Shown: piece after piece, positions 39,201-51,001 of the stretch
Position numbering within the stretch: position 1 is the stretch's first letter
Layout: each line of letters begins with the position of its first letter
From: Amaranthus tricolor
Taxonomy: Eukaryota > Streptophyta > Magnoliopsida > Caryophyllales > Amaranthaceae
DNA length: 64,000 nucleotides
NCBI RefSeq assembly: GCF_026212465.1
Contig: NC_080058.1
Span: 9,869,485-9,933,484 of the forward strand
Reading direction: 5' to 3'
Made by a program: the position numbers and the translations under genes
Notes under the pieces: generated by a model
The model's input: the letters and a program-made list of their open reading frames with translations, nothing else
Told to the model about the DNA's origin: nothing
Databases searched by the model: none

Positions 39201-39269
39201 GTTAGTTTGTTGAGGATCAGCGGCTTCTTCTTCGTCATCGTCCTTGTTAAAGCACGGTAGGCAATTCAT
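36238..39269 (-). CDS. Receptor-like cytoplasmic kinase VII (PBL), LIP1/LIP2-like
   Basis: Five exons in minus order, 39269-39143, 38601-38483, 38391-38202, 37939-37548 and 37326-36238, join in frame to 638 residues. The N-terminus MNCLPCF has cysteines suited to S-acylation and membrane anchoring. The kinase domain (about 58-330) has the loop [11 protein letters not shown] (65-75), ATP lysine K87, catalytic YRDLKPSN (183-190), metal-binding DYG (203-205, usually DFG) and SAPE (229-232). RLCK-VII kinases relay signals from receptor kinases; LIP1/LIP2 act in pollen-tube guidance. Residues from about 330 to 638 form an acidic, Ser-rich low-complexity tail, presumably disordered. That tail, the length (Arabidopsis LIP1 is about 636 residues) and NDEQNLVTW point to the LIP group; orthology is inferred. 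Confidence 0.93.
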
Positions 39270-40013
39270 GTCGAAAATTCAAAACCCTGATCCCCGTTTT
39301 TGTTATATTTGTTGAAATTGATGATTTTTCTTCTATCTCCTTGAGAAAAAGAAAAAATCCCAGAATTCCAACATTTTAAATTCATCTAAATATTTCAAAT
39401 TTTAATCACCTTCATTTCAGCATAACAACCCAAAATCAAAACAATGGCACTAATAAAAAAAAATCTTCAATACAGAAATTCCGACGACGAGGAAGAAGGA
39501 TCTGGTTCAAACAATAAAATTCAAAGGAAAAAAATATTGGGTGAAAAAAACCCAAAAAATTGTAATGAAAAAAGACAGAGTTGTTTTCTCTCTCTGTTAT
39601 TTTGTTGGAAATTTTTAGGGAAATGATTCTGAGAGAAATCAGGAAGATATTGGTGGACTATGGTTAAGACATGGATGCATGTCTTTTTGGTCATTGTTTA
39701 TGTAGATAGTGTAATAACATAATTCAGACGTATCAAACCGTTGAATTTAAATTTCTGTTATCCTTAATTAATCCCTCCCACTATTTTCCCACCAATCAAC
39801 CATTAGAAACTCCGCCTTCTTTTCTATTTTATATTAAATACTAGGATTATACCCATGTTATGCAGGATGTAGGTTTACTTTTGTTTTTTATAGATTGTTT
39901 GGATTCATAACATGTATGATCTTTGACAAAATTCAGCAAAGTACTCATATAGAACCTTTCGTCACTTTGTGATAATGTTGGATAATTATCTATTAAGTAT
40001 TAGCAATTTATAC
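39270..40013. other. Kinase gene upstream region
   Basis: Presumed promoter and 5' UTR of the kinase gene. A 60-codon open frame on the plus strand at 39444-39626 is Lys/Asn-rich and has no support as a gene. Confidence 0.45.
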
Positions 40014-40559
40014 TGTTGTGAGACAGCGGAAGCAAAGTCGATGAACAACAATGAAACAACAAGAAATTCAATGCAAACAACAAGAAAATGACACAAGAAA
40101 TTAACGTGGTTCACTATCAACGTGATAGCTACGTCCACCGGCACCGAGAACAAACAATTTCACTATGATCGCAAAGAATACAAGATGAATTACAATCACG
40201 CTTACAAATTACGATGGCTCTCTTGTGATCTCTCTTTCAATTTGTGAATCATACCACCCTAGGCTAACAAGGAGGTGTATTTATAATAAAACTACTTGAA
40301 AGACGGTTTTAGGGACTAAGTAACCACAAATAACCGACCACAAATAAAGGTAACCGTCCCAAAAAACGGTTCCCGTGAAAAGAAACTTCAACTGCGCGAC
40401 CCGCGTAAAATTACGCGAGCCGCGAAGCTGGACCAAAAGCAACTCCGCGCCCCGCGGAGATCATGCTGTATGGGCTCCGCGCCCCGCGGACTCCCTTCTG
40501 ACCCAAAATTCATCTTCTTCCAATGGTGTTTGCCATGTTTGAGTCACCATTATTTAACA
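40014..40559 (-). repeat. Copia 3' LTR
   Basis: 546 bp. Contains GC-rich inverse motifs ctccgcgccccgcgga and cgcgacccgcgtaaaattacg, unusual in this AT-rich surrounding and able to form short hairpins. Confidence 0.92.
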
Positions 40560-40844
40560 ATCTCCACCTTGACGAAAACTCGTATTCAGCAAACGATCTC
40601 ATCAACACATAGTGAACATATCTCAAGCCAAAACCTGATGTAAAGCTCATGCATAAGCCGTACGTCCCGATAAATCTTCAACCAAGACTCATCCCGACAA
40701 GTCTTCAACCAAGACCTATCACATACTTGTCACCAAGTATAACAACTCATAACGCTCCACCTGCATCACAAGCCCCCGGCAAGCTCCACCTTAAGGCCAA
40801 CATGCCTACAACAGGAGCTCCCCAACACCGCCCCTAAGGGCCTA

Positions 40845-43800
40845 CTACATCACATAGTAATCAATATTTAGTAAGTCCAAGAAATGTTTTAAGTTACTAA
40901 ATGGAACAGACTTAGTAAAGAAATCAGCTGGGTTGTCAGCGGTCCCGATCTTCTTTACCTTTACCCTCTTGTCAGTACACAAGAAATGATACCCGACGTC
41001 AATTTGCTTGGTCCGATCATGGTGTACTTGGTCTTTAGCTAAGCAAATGACACTTAGACTATCACAATACACCGTAGCAAAATCCTGTGCGATACCTAGT
41101 TCACCTACAAGGCCTTTGAGCCATATAGACTCCTTAGCTGCGGAACTTAAAGACATGTACTCAGCTTCAGTAGTCGACAACGTAACCGAAGACTGCAATG
41201 TAAACTTCCAACTCACCACAGAACCAACCAAAGTAAACACATATCCGGTCACCGACCTCCTGGTATCCACATCAGCTGCATAATCAGAATCACTATATCC
41301 AGTTACCAAACACTCCTTACCATTTCCATACACAAGACCAATATCAACTATTCCTCTCAAATAGCGAAAAATCCTTTTCACTCCCTGCCAGTGCTCTCTC
41401 CCAAGTCGAGCCATCAACCTACTCACAACACTGACAGCGTGCGCAATATCCGGCCTAGTGCAGACCATAGCATACATCAAACAGCCAACAACGTTGGCAT
41501 AAGGAACTCTAGACATATACGTCAACTCCTCCTCAGTTTGAGGTGACATAGACAAAGACAATTTGTAGCTCATAGATGTTGGTGTACTTATGGGCTTCGA
41601 TTTCTCCATCCCAAAACGAGACAAAATCCTTTCGATGTAACTTTTCTGAGTCAAGAAAAGCTTACCTCTAGCCCGATCCCTATAGATCTCCATACCCAAA
41701 ATCTTCTTAGCTGGACCCAAATCTTTCATGTCAAATGTCAAGAAAAGCTTAACTCTTTAAGTCTAGCAATGTCCGATTTATTCTTTGTGGCAACAAGCAT
41801 GTCATCAACATATAATAACAAATAAATCATGGAACCGTCATCCAGCTTACTATGATACACACAGCAATCATACGAATTCCTATCAAAACCATGCGAAACC
41901 ATAAAAGAATCAAACCTCTTGTACCACTGCCGAGGGGATTGCTTAAGTCCATACAACGACTTTAGCAATCTGCATGCATAGTGCTCTTTCCCTGGAATCT
42001 CAAATCCCTCGGGCTGCTTCATCAAAATCTCCTCCTCCAAATCGCCATGAAGGAAAGCCGTCTTAACATCCAGCTGCTCCAGCTCAAGGTCATAATGTGC
42101 TACAATTGACAATAGCACACGAATAGAAGTATGTTGAACCACCGGTGAGAATATCTCCACAAAGTCAACCCCTTCAACCTGACTGAACCCCTTTGCAACT
42201 AGCCTAGCCTTAAAACGAACTTTCTCAGATTCAGATGACCCTTCTTTCTTCTTAAAGATCCACTTACACCCTACAAGTTTTCTCCCCTCTGGTACCTTCA
42301 CAAGTTCCCACACTCTATTCTTGTAAAGAGATTGCATCTCTTCACCCATTGCAGCAAGCCATTGCGCAGACTCACTACAACTAATTGCTTGTTTATGCGT
42401 GGCAGGTTCATATGACTCTACATCATCAGCTACACTCAATGCATAACCTGTCAAATTCTCAACAAAGCAATTCCTTCCTTCCATCTCTTCAATCAACCTA
42501 ACAGGCTTCTTGATAACTCGTCTAAGTCTCTCAAGAATGGTGTCAGATTGACTAGATTACCCCTGATTAGACTGCTCCACCTCTTCCCCAGAGTTAGGAG
42601 AAGATGGGACAACCTCAGGTTCAGGAGTACTCGGCACTGGAACCTCAGCATCATCATCAATAAATTGCACTCGAGGTAAATCAGCAATGGATGACTGGTG
42701 TACCTCAAGCACCCCATCTGTCTGTAGTATGTTCTCCCTTTCCTTCCCCAAATCAGAAGACTCCGAGCGCTTCTTGGAATACATGGTGCTCTCATCAAAA
42801 GTGACATTCCTACTAAGAATGACCCTACCCTCTGAAGGCGAATAGATCCTAAACCCCTTCACACCATCTCCGTACCCAACAAAACACCCCGTCTTGGCTC
42901 GTGGATCCAGCTTACCCTCACTAACATGATAATAAGCAACACAACCAAAGATCTTCAAATTAGAGAAACTAGGTAACTTACAACTCCAGATCTCAAACGG
43001 GATTTTGAAGTCAATTCCCGAATGAGGACCCCTATTGATGATATAACAAGCTGTCATCACAGCTTCACTCCAATACCTCCTCCCAAGCCCTGCATTAGAG
43101 AGCATACATCGAACTCTCTCAAGTAGTGTCTGATTAACCCGCTCTGCAACACCGTTCTACTGTGGTGTCATCCTGACGGTATGATGCCGACCAATACCCT
43201 CATCTGCACAGAACTGATTAAACTCCTCTTTGCAAAACTCTAGCCCATTGTCTGTTCGTAGCTTCTTGATCTTCCTACCCTGTCGATTCTCCACCAAAGC
43301 TTTCCATTGCTTAAAAGCTTTGAAGGCCTCATCCTTTGACTTAAGCAACCTAAGCTATGTGTATCGGGATTTGTCATCTACAAATGACACAAAATAGCGG
43401 AAACCTCCCATACCTTCAACCCTAGATGGATCCCAACAATCTGAATGGAAATAATCGAGCACTTCATCAGTAATGTGAGCACCCTTGCTGAACTTTGACC
43501 TGTGTTTCTTCCCAAACACACAATGCTCACAAAATTCAAGGTTGGCAACCTTGATCCCGGATAGTAGGCCCCTCTTAGACAAAAGCTACATCCCCTTTTC
43601 CCCCATATGACCAAGCCTCATGTGCCAAATCTTGGTCATCTCCTGGTGAGATACTGATGCGCAAACCGCAGAACTAGACAGTGTGACACCCTCAAAGACA
43701 TAGAGGGTGTTACTCTTGATACCCTTAAGTACCAACTCCGAACCTCGATAAATGGACAACTCCCCATCTGAAAACGCTCCATTGTACCCCAAATCATCCA

Positions 43801-44734
43801 AGGCACCCAATGAAATCAGATTCTTCCCCAAAGCAGGGACATGCCGCACCCTAGCCAATGTCAACTTTCGCCCATCACTAGTCCTCAATCTCATGGATCC
43901 AATACCCGTAACCTTACAAGGTGCGTTGTTACCTACAATAACATTACCCCCATTGCAAGGCTCATACGTGTCAAACTAATCTAGACGTGGACTCATATGG
44001 AACGAACACCCCGAATCTAGAACCCAATCATCAGAAAGATCCCCAGACTTAGCAGAACTCACTAATGCCAAGTCTACCTCCGAATTATAGTTCTCCTTCG
44101 GTTTTACTTCAACTACAGCAGCTTGGGACTTGCCTTTCCTCACCGGGCAATTAGCCCTAAAGTGACCCGGTTCTTTACAGTAATAACAGGTTTTCCTCGC
44201 AGTCTTACCAGATCAATCATTGCCGTTTCCAGCACCCGACCCAGTATTGTTGCCTTTGTTAACCCCCTTCTTCTTTTTAGACTTTCCGGACTTAACAAAC
44301 AACCCACTACCACTATCCCCGTTATCACCTATAGCCTTTTGACGAAGTTCCCTAGTATGAAGTGCTGCCTTCACTTCTTCTAGGGTCAGGGAGTCTTTAC
44401 CAACAACAAAGGACTCCACAAAATTCTCATAGCTAGACGGTAGAGACACAAGTAAAATCAACGCAGCATCCTCATCATCTACTTTAACATCTAAGTTACG
44501 CAAATCTAGAAAAATAGAGTTAAGTTTTTCAAGATGTTCCTGTAAGGGAGTACCTGACTGCATTCGGACGCTGAACAACCGCTGCTTCAGCAATAATTTG
44601 TTAGTCAGCGACTTAGTCGTATACAATGACTGCAAATTCTTCCAAAGTTCCACCGATGTAGCCTGATCAGCGACCTCCGTGATGATATGATCATCCAGAC
44701 TTAGCAAAATGGTAGAATGAGCCTTTTCCTCCAT
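40845..44734 (-). pseudogene. Copia gag-pol polyprotein, interrupted
   Basis: In minus order: gag (from 44734, with LDLRNLDVKVDDEDA), a zinc knuckle CYYCKEPGHFRANC near 44150-44200, a protease region (DSGCSFHMS) near 44000, the integrase zinc-binding part with WHMRLGHM, the integrase core with LRTDNGLEF, the RT with FMVSHGF and YLLLYVDDML near 41800, and RNase H with ATTEAEYMSLSS-like residues near 41150. It is broken by in-frame stops at about 44210, 43978, 43585, 43350, 43156 and 42555 and by a frameshift at about 41740. Most stops are of the kind produced by C-to-T or G-to-A change. The order protease-integrase-RT-RNase H confirms Copia. Confidence 0.92.
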
Positions 44735-44963
44735 TACTGCTAATTATCCTTCAGTTAGTCCATCATTCGACCCCGCAGTGGTACTCCATAAAACCAACGG
44801 ACGCTAGATTTGCTGTTGTTTCAACAGAGCCTTCATCTTGATTTGCCATAGCCCGAAGCTATTTTTCCCGGTAAAATTTCTCAATTCTTATTGTCGAATC
44901 TCCGGCCATTGTTTCACTCAAAAAACTCTCCAGGAAATTAAAACCTAAGCTCTTGATGCCAAT

Positions 44964-45509
44964 TGTTGTGAGACAGCGGAAGCAAAGTCGATGAACAACA
45001 ATGAAACAACAAGAAATTCAATGCAAACAACAAGAAAATGACACAAGAAATTAACGTGGTTCACTATCAACGTGATAGCTACGTCCACCGGCACCGAGAA
45101 CAAACAATTTCACTATGATCGCAAAGAATACAAGATGAATTACAATCACGCTCACAAATTACGATGGCTCTCTTGTGATCTCTCTTTCAATTTGTGAATC
45201 ATACCACCCTAGGCTAACAAGGAGGTGTATTTATAATAAAACTACTTGAAAGACGGTTTTAGGGACTAAGTAACCACAAATAACCGACCACAAATAAAGG
45301 TAACCGTCCCAAAAAACGGTTCCCGTGAAAAGAAACTTCAATTGCGCGACCCGCGTAAAATTACGCGACCCGCGAAGCTGGACCAGAAGCAACTCCGCGC
45401 CCCGCGGAGATCATGCTGTATGGGCTGTGCGCCCCGCAGACTCCCTTCTGACCCAAAATTCATCTTCTTTCAATGGTGTTTGCCATGTTTGAGTCACCAT
45501 TATTTAACA
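44964..45509 (-). repeat. Copia 5' LTR
   Basis: 546 bp, differing from the left LTR at about eight positions, several of them C/T or G/A in CG- and CNG-rich segments. Confidence 0.92.
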
Positions 45510-46259
45510 TATTCTAATTGTAATCATGATAGAAGTACATAATAATACTTATTAAAATGTTAATGATGTTATCATAATGATACAGTTGAATTGTGGTATG
45601 ATTAGATATTACATTTTAAATTGGATGCTAGAATTATATATTGGAAATGAATACCTAAATTAGTGCACTTGTTTGTTTTTGATGACCATTGAAAGTAGTA
45701 GTACTTGAAAAATCTACAATCATACCAAATGATGTTGCTACATATGTGTTTTGCTTGTGTAATATATACTAAGGGTATTTTTTATGGCTCCTTTATTGTG
45801 AAATTATTAGCTAAAAATAAGATTACATGAGCTACTTTCAATGTATACAACTCTAACTTTATTTCTCAAACTTTAAGTATTTTTTTGTAAGCTCTCAATT
45901 TATACTGCATTGCATTAAGGAACATGAAGGGAGTGGTTTAAAAAAATTACCTAACATTAATTAGCCTTAAATTAATTTATGAATTATATTCTCTTATAAA
46001 GCTAAAAAAAATATTATTAATAGTAATATTAATATGAATTTGTAGAGTTTATATCAATGATACTTATTTTATCACAATTAAAATCACTTTAAATAAAACT
46101 CTTCATTGATAATTTGCATTGCATTATGGAAGATGAAAAGATGAATTCCAAAACAACAACCTAACGTTGTAAGTGTGACACTTGAAATAAAACGCTTTCA
46201 TAATGCATTGTAATAGTGAAACTTGGTACAAAGTGCTTATAAATCATAAGATTGTTTGA

Positions 46260-46342
<83 letters not shown>

Positions 46343-46856
46343 ATAGATACTATGTCATAAATCTGAAAAATATTTTTAATTTATTATATAGTATTTTTTT
46401 TGAATATGTAGTGACTAGCTAAAAAAATATTTCTTATCCTTCTTATTTTAAGTATCCTTCCTATATGATCATATATATATAAAGATAGATAGATAAATAG
46501 ATAGATAGATAGAGAGAGGGGGCATGATCCAATACGAAGGTTGATTAAAATAAGAAGGATAAAAAAATATTATTCACCTTTGATTTCAATAAGATAAAAA
46601 ATCCTAAAGTCGGATTAAAGCTAGAAAAACTTAATTGTAAATGTAATTATATATACAAAAAGGATATACTATGTAACAAATCTAAAAATGTTATTAATTA
46701 TTGTGTAAATTTATTCTCCTTCCACAAATTTAATTTATTATATAAAATTATTCAAATGCATTACCATTAAGAAATGTGGTATTATGTGTTAATTGAAAAT
46801 TGTGAACAAAAAACTTTCATTACCATAGAAATCATCATCATATCATATCATCATAT
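45510..46856. other. AT-rich intergenic DNA with (AT)n and (GATA)n microsatellites
   Basis: Holds an (AT)n tract of about 40 units at 46261-46340 and a short agat repeat at 46484-46515. No gene was recognised. Confidence 0.6.
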
Positions 46857-48540
46857 CATACATTCTAATAAAGCTGAAGCAAAATGACAAATGTCGCGAT
46901 AAGAGTAATTCTGACATTTGGATTGATTTGATTGGAGCAGATTGCTGACTAAACAATTTAAATACAGCATGTAATCTAACATTAAATAAGGAAATTCTAT
47001 AATTGATTTGCAATAATTTTGTAATGCATACATTAAAATCCACGAATCATACATTCTAATAATACATTCTAGTAAAGCTGAAGCAAAATGACAAATGCCA
47101 TGATAAGAGTGATTCTGACATTTGGATTGATTTGATTGGAGCATGTTGCTGACTAAAAAATTTAAATATAGCATGTAATTTTACATTAATCATACATTCT
47201 AATAAAGCTGAAGCAAAATGACAAATGTCGCGATAAGAGTAATTCTGACATTTGGATTGATTTGATTGGAGCAGATTGCTGACTAAACAATTTAAATACA
47301 GCATGTAATCTAACATTAAATAAGGAAATTCTATAATTGATTTGCAATAATTTTGTAATGCATACATTAAAATCCACGAATCATACATTCTAATAATACA
47401 TTCTAGTAAAGCTGAAGCAAAATGACAAATGCCATGATAAGAGTGATTCTGACATTTGGATTGATTTGATTGGAGCATGTTGCTGACTAAAAAATTTAAA
47501 TATAGCATGTAATTTTACATTAAAGGAGGAAATTCTATAATTGATTTGCAATAATTTTGTAATGCATACATTAAAATCCACGAATAATTAATACATACAT
47601 TTTTGCTTGATTTACAATAATTTTGTAATTGATGCATTAAAGTCCAACAATAATTTTGTAATGTAATATTTATTTGCAATAATCATACATTCTAATAACG
47701 CTAAAGAAAAATGAAAAAATATCGCAGTAAAAGTGATTTTGAACATTTGAATTAATTTGATTAGATTAGGTTGCTGACTAAGCAATTTAAATATAACATG
47801 TAATCTTACATTAAATAAGGAAATTCTATAATTGATTTGCAATAATTTTGTAATGCATACATTAAAATCCTTGACTAATTGATACATACATTTTTGCTTG
47901 AGTTACAGTAATTTCGTAATTGATGCATTAAAGTCCAACAATAATTTTGTAATGTAATATTTATTTGCAATAATCATACATTCTAATAACGCTGAAGCAA
48001 AATGAAAAAATGTCGCGATAAAAGTGATTTTGAACATTTGGATTCATTTGATTGGAGCAGGTTGATAACTAAACAATTTAAATATAGCATAATTGATTTG
48101 CAATAATTTTGTAATGCATACATTAAAATTCACGAATAATTGATACATTTTTGCGTGATTTGCAATAATTTTGTAATTGATGCAATAAAGTCCAGCGATA
48201 ATTTTGTAATGTAATATTAATTTGCAATAATCATATATTTTAATAATGGTGAAGCAAAATGACAAAATGTCGTGATAAGAGTGATAAAGACATTTGGATT
48301 AATTTGATTGTAGTAGGTTGCTGACTAAGCAATTTAAATACAACATGTAATCTTACATTAAATAAGGAAATTCTATGATTGATTTGCAATAATTTTGTAA
48401 TTGATACATTAGAATCCATAAAAAATTGATACATTAGGTAAAAGAAATTTTATGCATGATTTGCAATAACTTTGTAATTGATGCATTAAAATCTAGTAAT
48501 AATTTTGTAATGTAATATTAATTTGCAATAAATGATAAAA
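46857..48540. repeat. Tandem repeat array with recent 334-bp duplication
   Basis: The core unit reads catacattctaataaagctg.. through tttgcaataattttgtaatg... It occurs at about 46857, 47050, 47191, 47390, 47690, 47985 and 48232 with increasing divergence to the right. The segments 46857-47190 and 47191-47524 look identical over 334 bp, so that duplication is recent. Open frames on the minus strand repeat the same peptide in each copy and carry no known domain. Confidence 0.78.
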
Positions 48541-49420
48541 AAAATTAGCATTTTGAATTTTTTGCAGTTGTAGTATTTAAAAATTAGATTCTTTAATAAT
48601 TGATAAATATATAGTTATTTGTTAATTAATAATAAAAAAAATCATTTGAATAAGATAAAGATAATTCAAAATCATCATTAATTAAAATGATCCAGAGTTC
48701 ATGGTTGTTTTGTTTTAAAAATTTCAATTTTTATATGAAAATGATCAATTCAGACCTTAAAATGATTCATTAGTTTATGGTTGATTTGTTATAAAAATTT
48801 CAATTTTGATCTGAAAATGATCAATTCACACCTTAAAATAATCAATTAAAAAATCAATTTTGACTTTATAGGTATCAATTATGACCTTAAATAGATCAAG
48901 TACTGAGCGCATATTAAGGAAAACTATTTTTGAGCTGATTAGACTATCTGTCTCATACTGAGACAGTCTCGCGCAAGACCAATTGTAGGATATTAAGGTG
49001 ACAGCTCCATATCATATTGAACTTTTGCATTATAATTTAACAAAATTATATCAAGTGGATGTTTTAGGTTGATACACACCCTCATCAAACCAAAATAAGA
49101 TGATTTGGTCTTCAAAGCATCAAAATAACATTGTTTTAAAAGTGAGAAAATCAAATAGTAAATTCTCTAAAGTGACGATTTCTTTGAGAGATGTAACTCT
49201 TTGGATCAGCCTAATATTTTATTAGAAAAAAATAATTAAACCTTAAAAAAAACACGCCTTCATTCCTTCTTCGGCAAACATTCATGTTGGTCATCATTAT
49301 TCATCAAATTATCCATGAGTTTTATCCTTATTATGCATAAGACTATATGTTTTTTATTTTTTAAATAATGATCAGTTATAGGTTGTTGTATCTAAAGTTT
49401 TATATACAAGAAAAACCATA
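48541..49420. other. AT-rich DNA with short local repeats
   Basis: Two imperfect copies of a 95-bp stretch with aaaatgatcaattca lie at 48690-48840, and gagacagtctcgcgcaagacc lies near 48961-48981, similar to the outer flank of the foldback element at 29.87 kb. No gene was seen. Confidence 0.45.
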
Positions 49421-49423
49421 TTG

Positions 49424-50068
49424 GGCGTCACCTTTTTCATGGCCCATATTGTAAAAAGTGTGGCCCAAAGAATGGGCGACAAATATAAAAACTGATGTGA
49501 CAATTGTCGTCCTATACGCGTTGCCCAAAGGTATGAGTTATGGGCGTCACCTACACGTGTGGCCCATGTGTGAGTGATGGAAAATTTGAAATACTTAAGC
49601 AAAAAAAAAAATTAATTAAATAAACTAAGTTTTAAACTTATTAGTTTTAAACTTATTTCAAAAGTAAGCGTGAAATTCTCAAACCTGAAGTTTTGGGCTT
49701 TTCGCAGTTACTAACTGCGAACAGATCAAAAAAGACAAAATAGCTGTTCGCACTTACTAACTGCGAACAACTATTTGACCTGTTTTGATCTGTTCGCAGT
49801 TAGTAACTGCGAACAGCAACACGACAAAATAGTTGTTCCCAGTTACTAAGTGGGAACAACTATTTTTGTCTTTTTTGACCTGTTCGCAGTTAGTAACTGC
49901 GAATAGACCCAAACCTTAGGTTTGAAATTTTCACGCTTACTTTTAGAATAAGTTTAGAACTTAGTTTATTTAATTAATTTTTTTTTTGTTTTGCTTAAGT
50001 GTTTCAAAAATTCTGAGTAACGGGCGTCACAACTTTTTGTGGCCCAAATCTATGTAGTATGGGCATCA
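49424..50068. mobile_element. Palindromic foldback element with GGGCGTCAC/GTGGCCCA ends
   Basis: A hairpin with arms of about 150 bp occupies 49588-50006: gaaatacttaagcaaaa on the left is the inverse of ttttgcttaagtgtttc on the right, and pairing continues through gtaagcgtgaaa/tttcacgcttac. Its centre is made of repeated gttcgcagttactaactgcg palindromes. Outside the hairpin, gggcgtcac followed after a short gap by gtggccca or tggccca appears at 49424, 49539 and 50031. No coding capacity was seen. Confidence 0.65.
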
Positions 50069-50097
50069 TATGAAATAAACTAAAAAGAATAAACTTT

Positions 50098-50215
50098 TTA
50101 CACAAAATAATCCCTAAAATAAGCATTGGAAAATTTTAATTCCCATAATAAGCGTCTTTGTGTTTGAGCCTAAAGTTAGAATTTGTTCGTTGTTACTAAC
50201 AGCGAACATGAAATA
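50098..50215. mobile_element. Partial copy of the 17.7-kb foldback family
   Basis: The stretch with ggaaaattttaattcccata, aataagcgtctttg and actaacagcgaacatg parallels 17750-17815. Only one arm and the motif are present. Confidence 0.5.
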
Positions 50216-51001
50216 ATTTTTAATAAGCAAACAATATGGTCAATTCGCTAAATGATCAATTTGGTTTGGTGGTTTGATTCGGTTCGGCATAAAGAAATTT
50301 GGTTCGGTGCCGTTGGTTGATAGAACAAATAATGTTTGTGTTTGAACTAAAAAAATACAAACCGAAATAACTATGAGTTGATGGAACTTTCACCCATATA
50401 TACAAACAAATGTAAACTTTGTAGCAATGATAGGGAATATTAGTGGAGTAAAACTTTTGATTGTCATAATAAATTATTACTTTGTAGCATAGTGTTTGTT
50501 TGCCAAGCTAAATAATTTTGTGGCATAAGTGTTTGTTTGTCATGATAAAAATTTATCCGTAATATAATATACGTATTTATTTACCAAGATATATATTTAC
50601 TAGTGATCTAAGTGTTTGTTTGCCACGACAAATTTTTGCTCGTGGCATAATTTATTTCAATCTATTACCATTTGAAAATGTGATATTAGGTAGTAATTAA
50701 TACCAACAATCAATTTATTTAATACCAACAATCAAAGTGACCCTAAAATTAATATATAATGACGCCTAGTATTTTTTGGAAAAATTATCAAAAATAATCA
50801 ATTTTTGTTTGCTCTATTGACAATAAATCCAATTATTTTTTTATTGAAAGAAATTGTTTATTTAAAATTGTTTATTTAAATAAACCTACCTATTCGATAT
50901 AATTGTTGAAAATAAACTCAATTATTATTTATTCTTAATTTCTTAACTTACAAAGAAGTTTTGAAGATGATTATAAACAACAGGTGAATTAATTTTTAGC
51001 A
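50216..51001. other. AT-rich DNA with short gtgtttgtttgcca repeats
   Basis: The phrase agtgtttgtttgccaag/acga recurs at about 50480, 50540 and 50610, suggesting a short degenerate tandem repeat. No gene was seen. Confidence 0.45.

Larger units (their letters stand above)
40014..45509 (-). mobile_element. Near-complete Ty1/Copia retrotransposon
   Basis: Two 546-bp LTRs (40014-40559 and 44964-45509), each TGTTG..AACA, bound a minus-strand gag-pol. The flanking 5-mers TATAC and TATTC match at 4 of 5 as a possible target duplication. Next to the 5' (right) LTR the minus strand reads ttggcatcaagagctta, like an initiator-Met tRNA primer site. Next to the 3' (left) LTR, aaggtggagatt is a plausible polypurine tract. 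About 8 differences between LTRs (about 98.5 percent identity by eye) indicate a recent insertion. The element is inactive by itself because the polyprotein is interrupted. Confidence 0.93.

Noticed and set aside
39444..39626. 60-codon plus-strand frame rich in Lys and Asn
   Set aside because: Lies in the kinase upstream region; low complexity and no support.
46843..48434. Set of similar minus-strand frames (DFNVCITKLLQINYRIS and similar)
   Set aside because: They arise because the underlying DNA unit is tandemly repeated; no domain and no conservation beyond the DNA copies.
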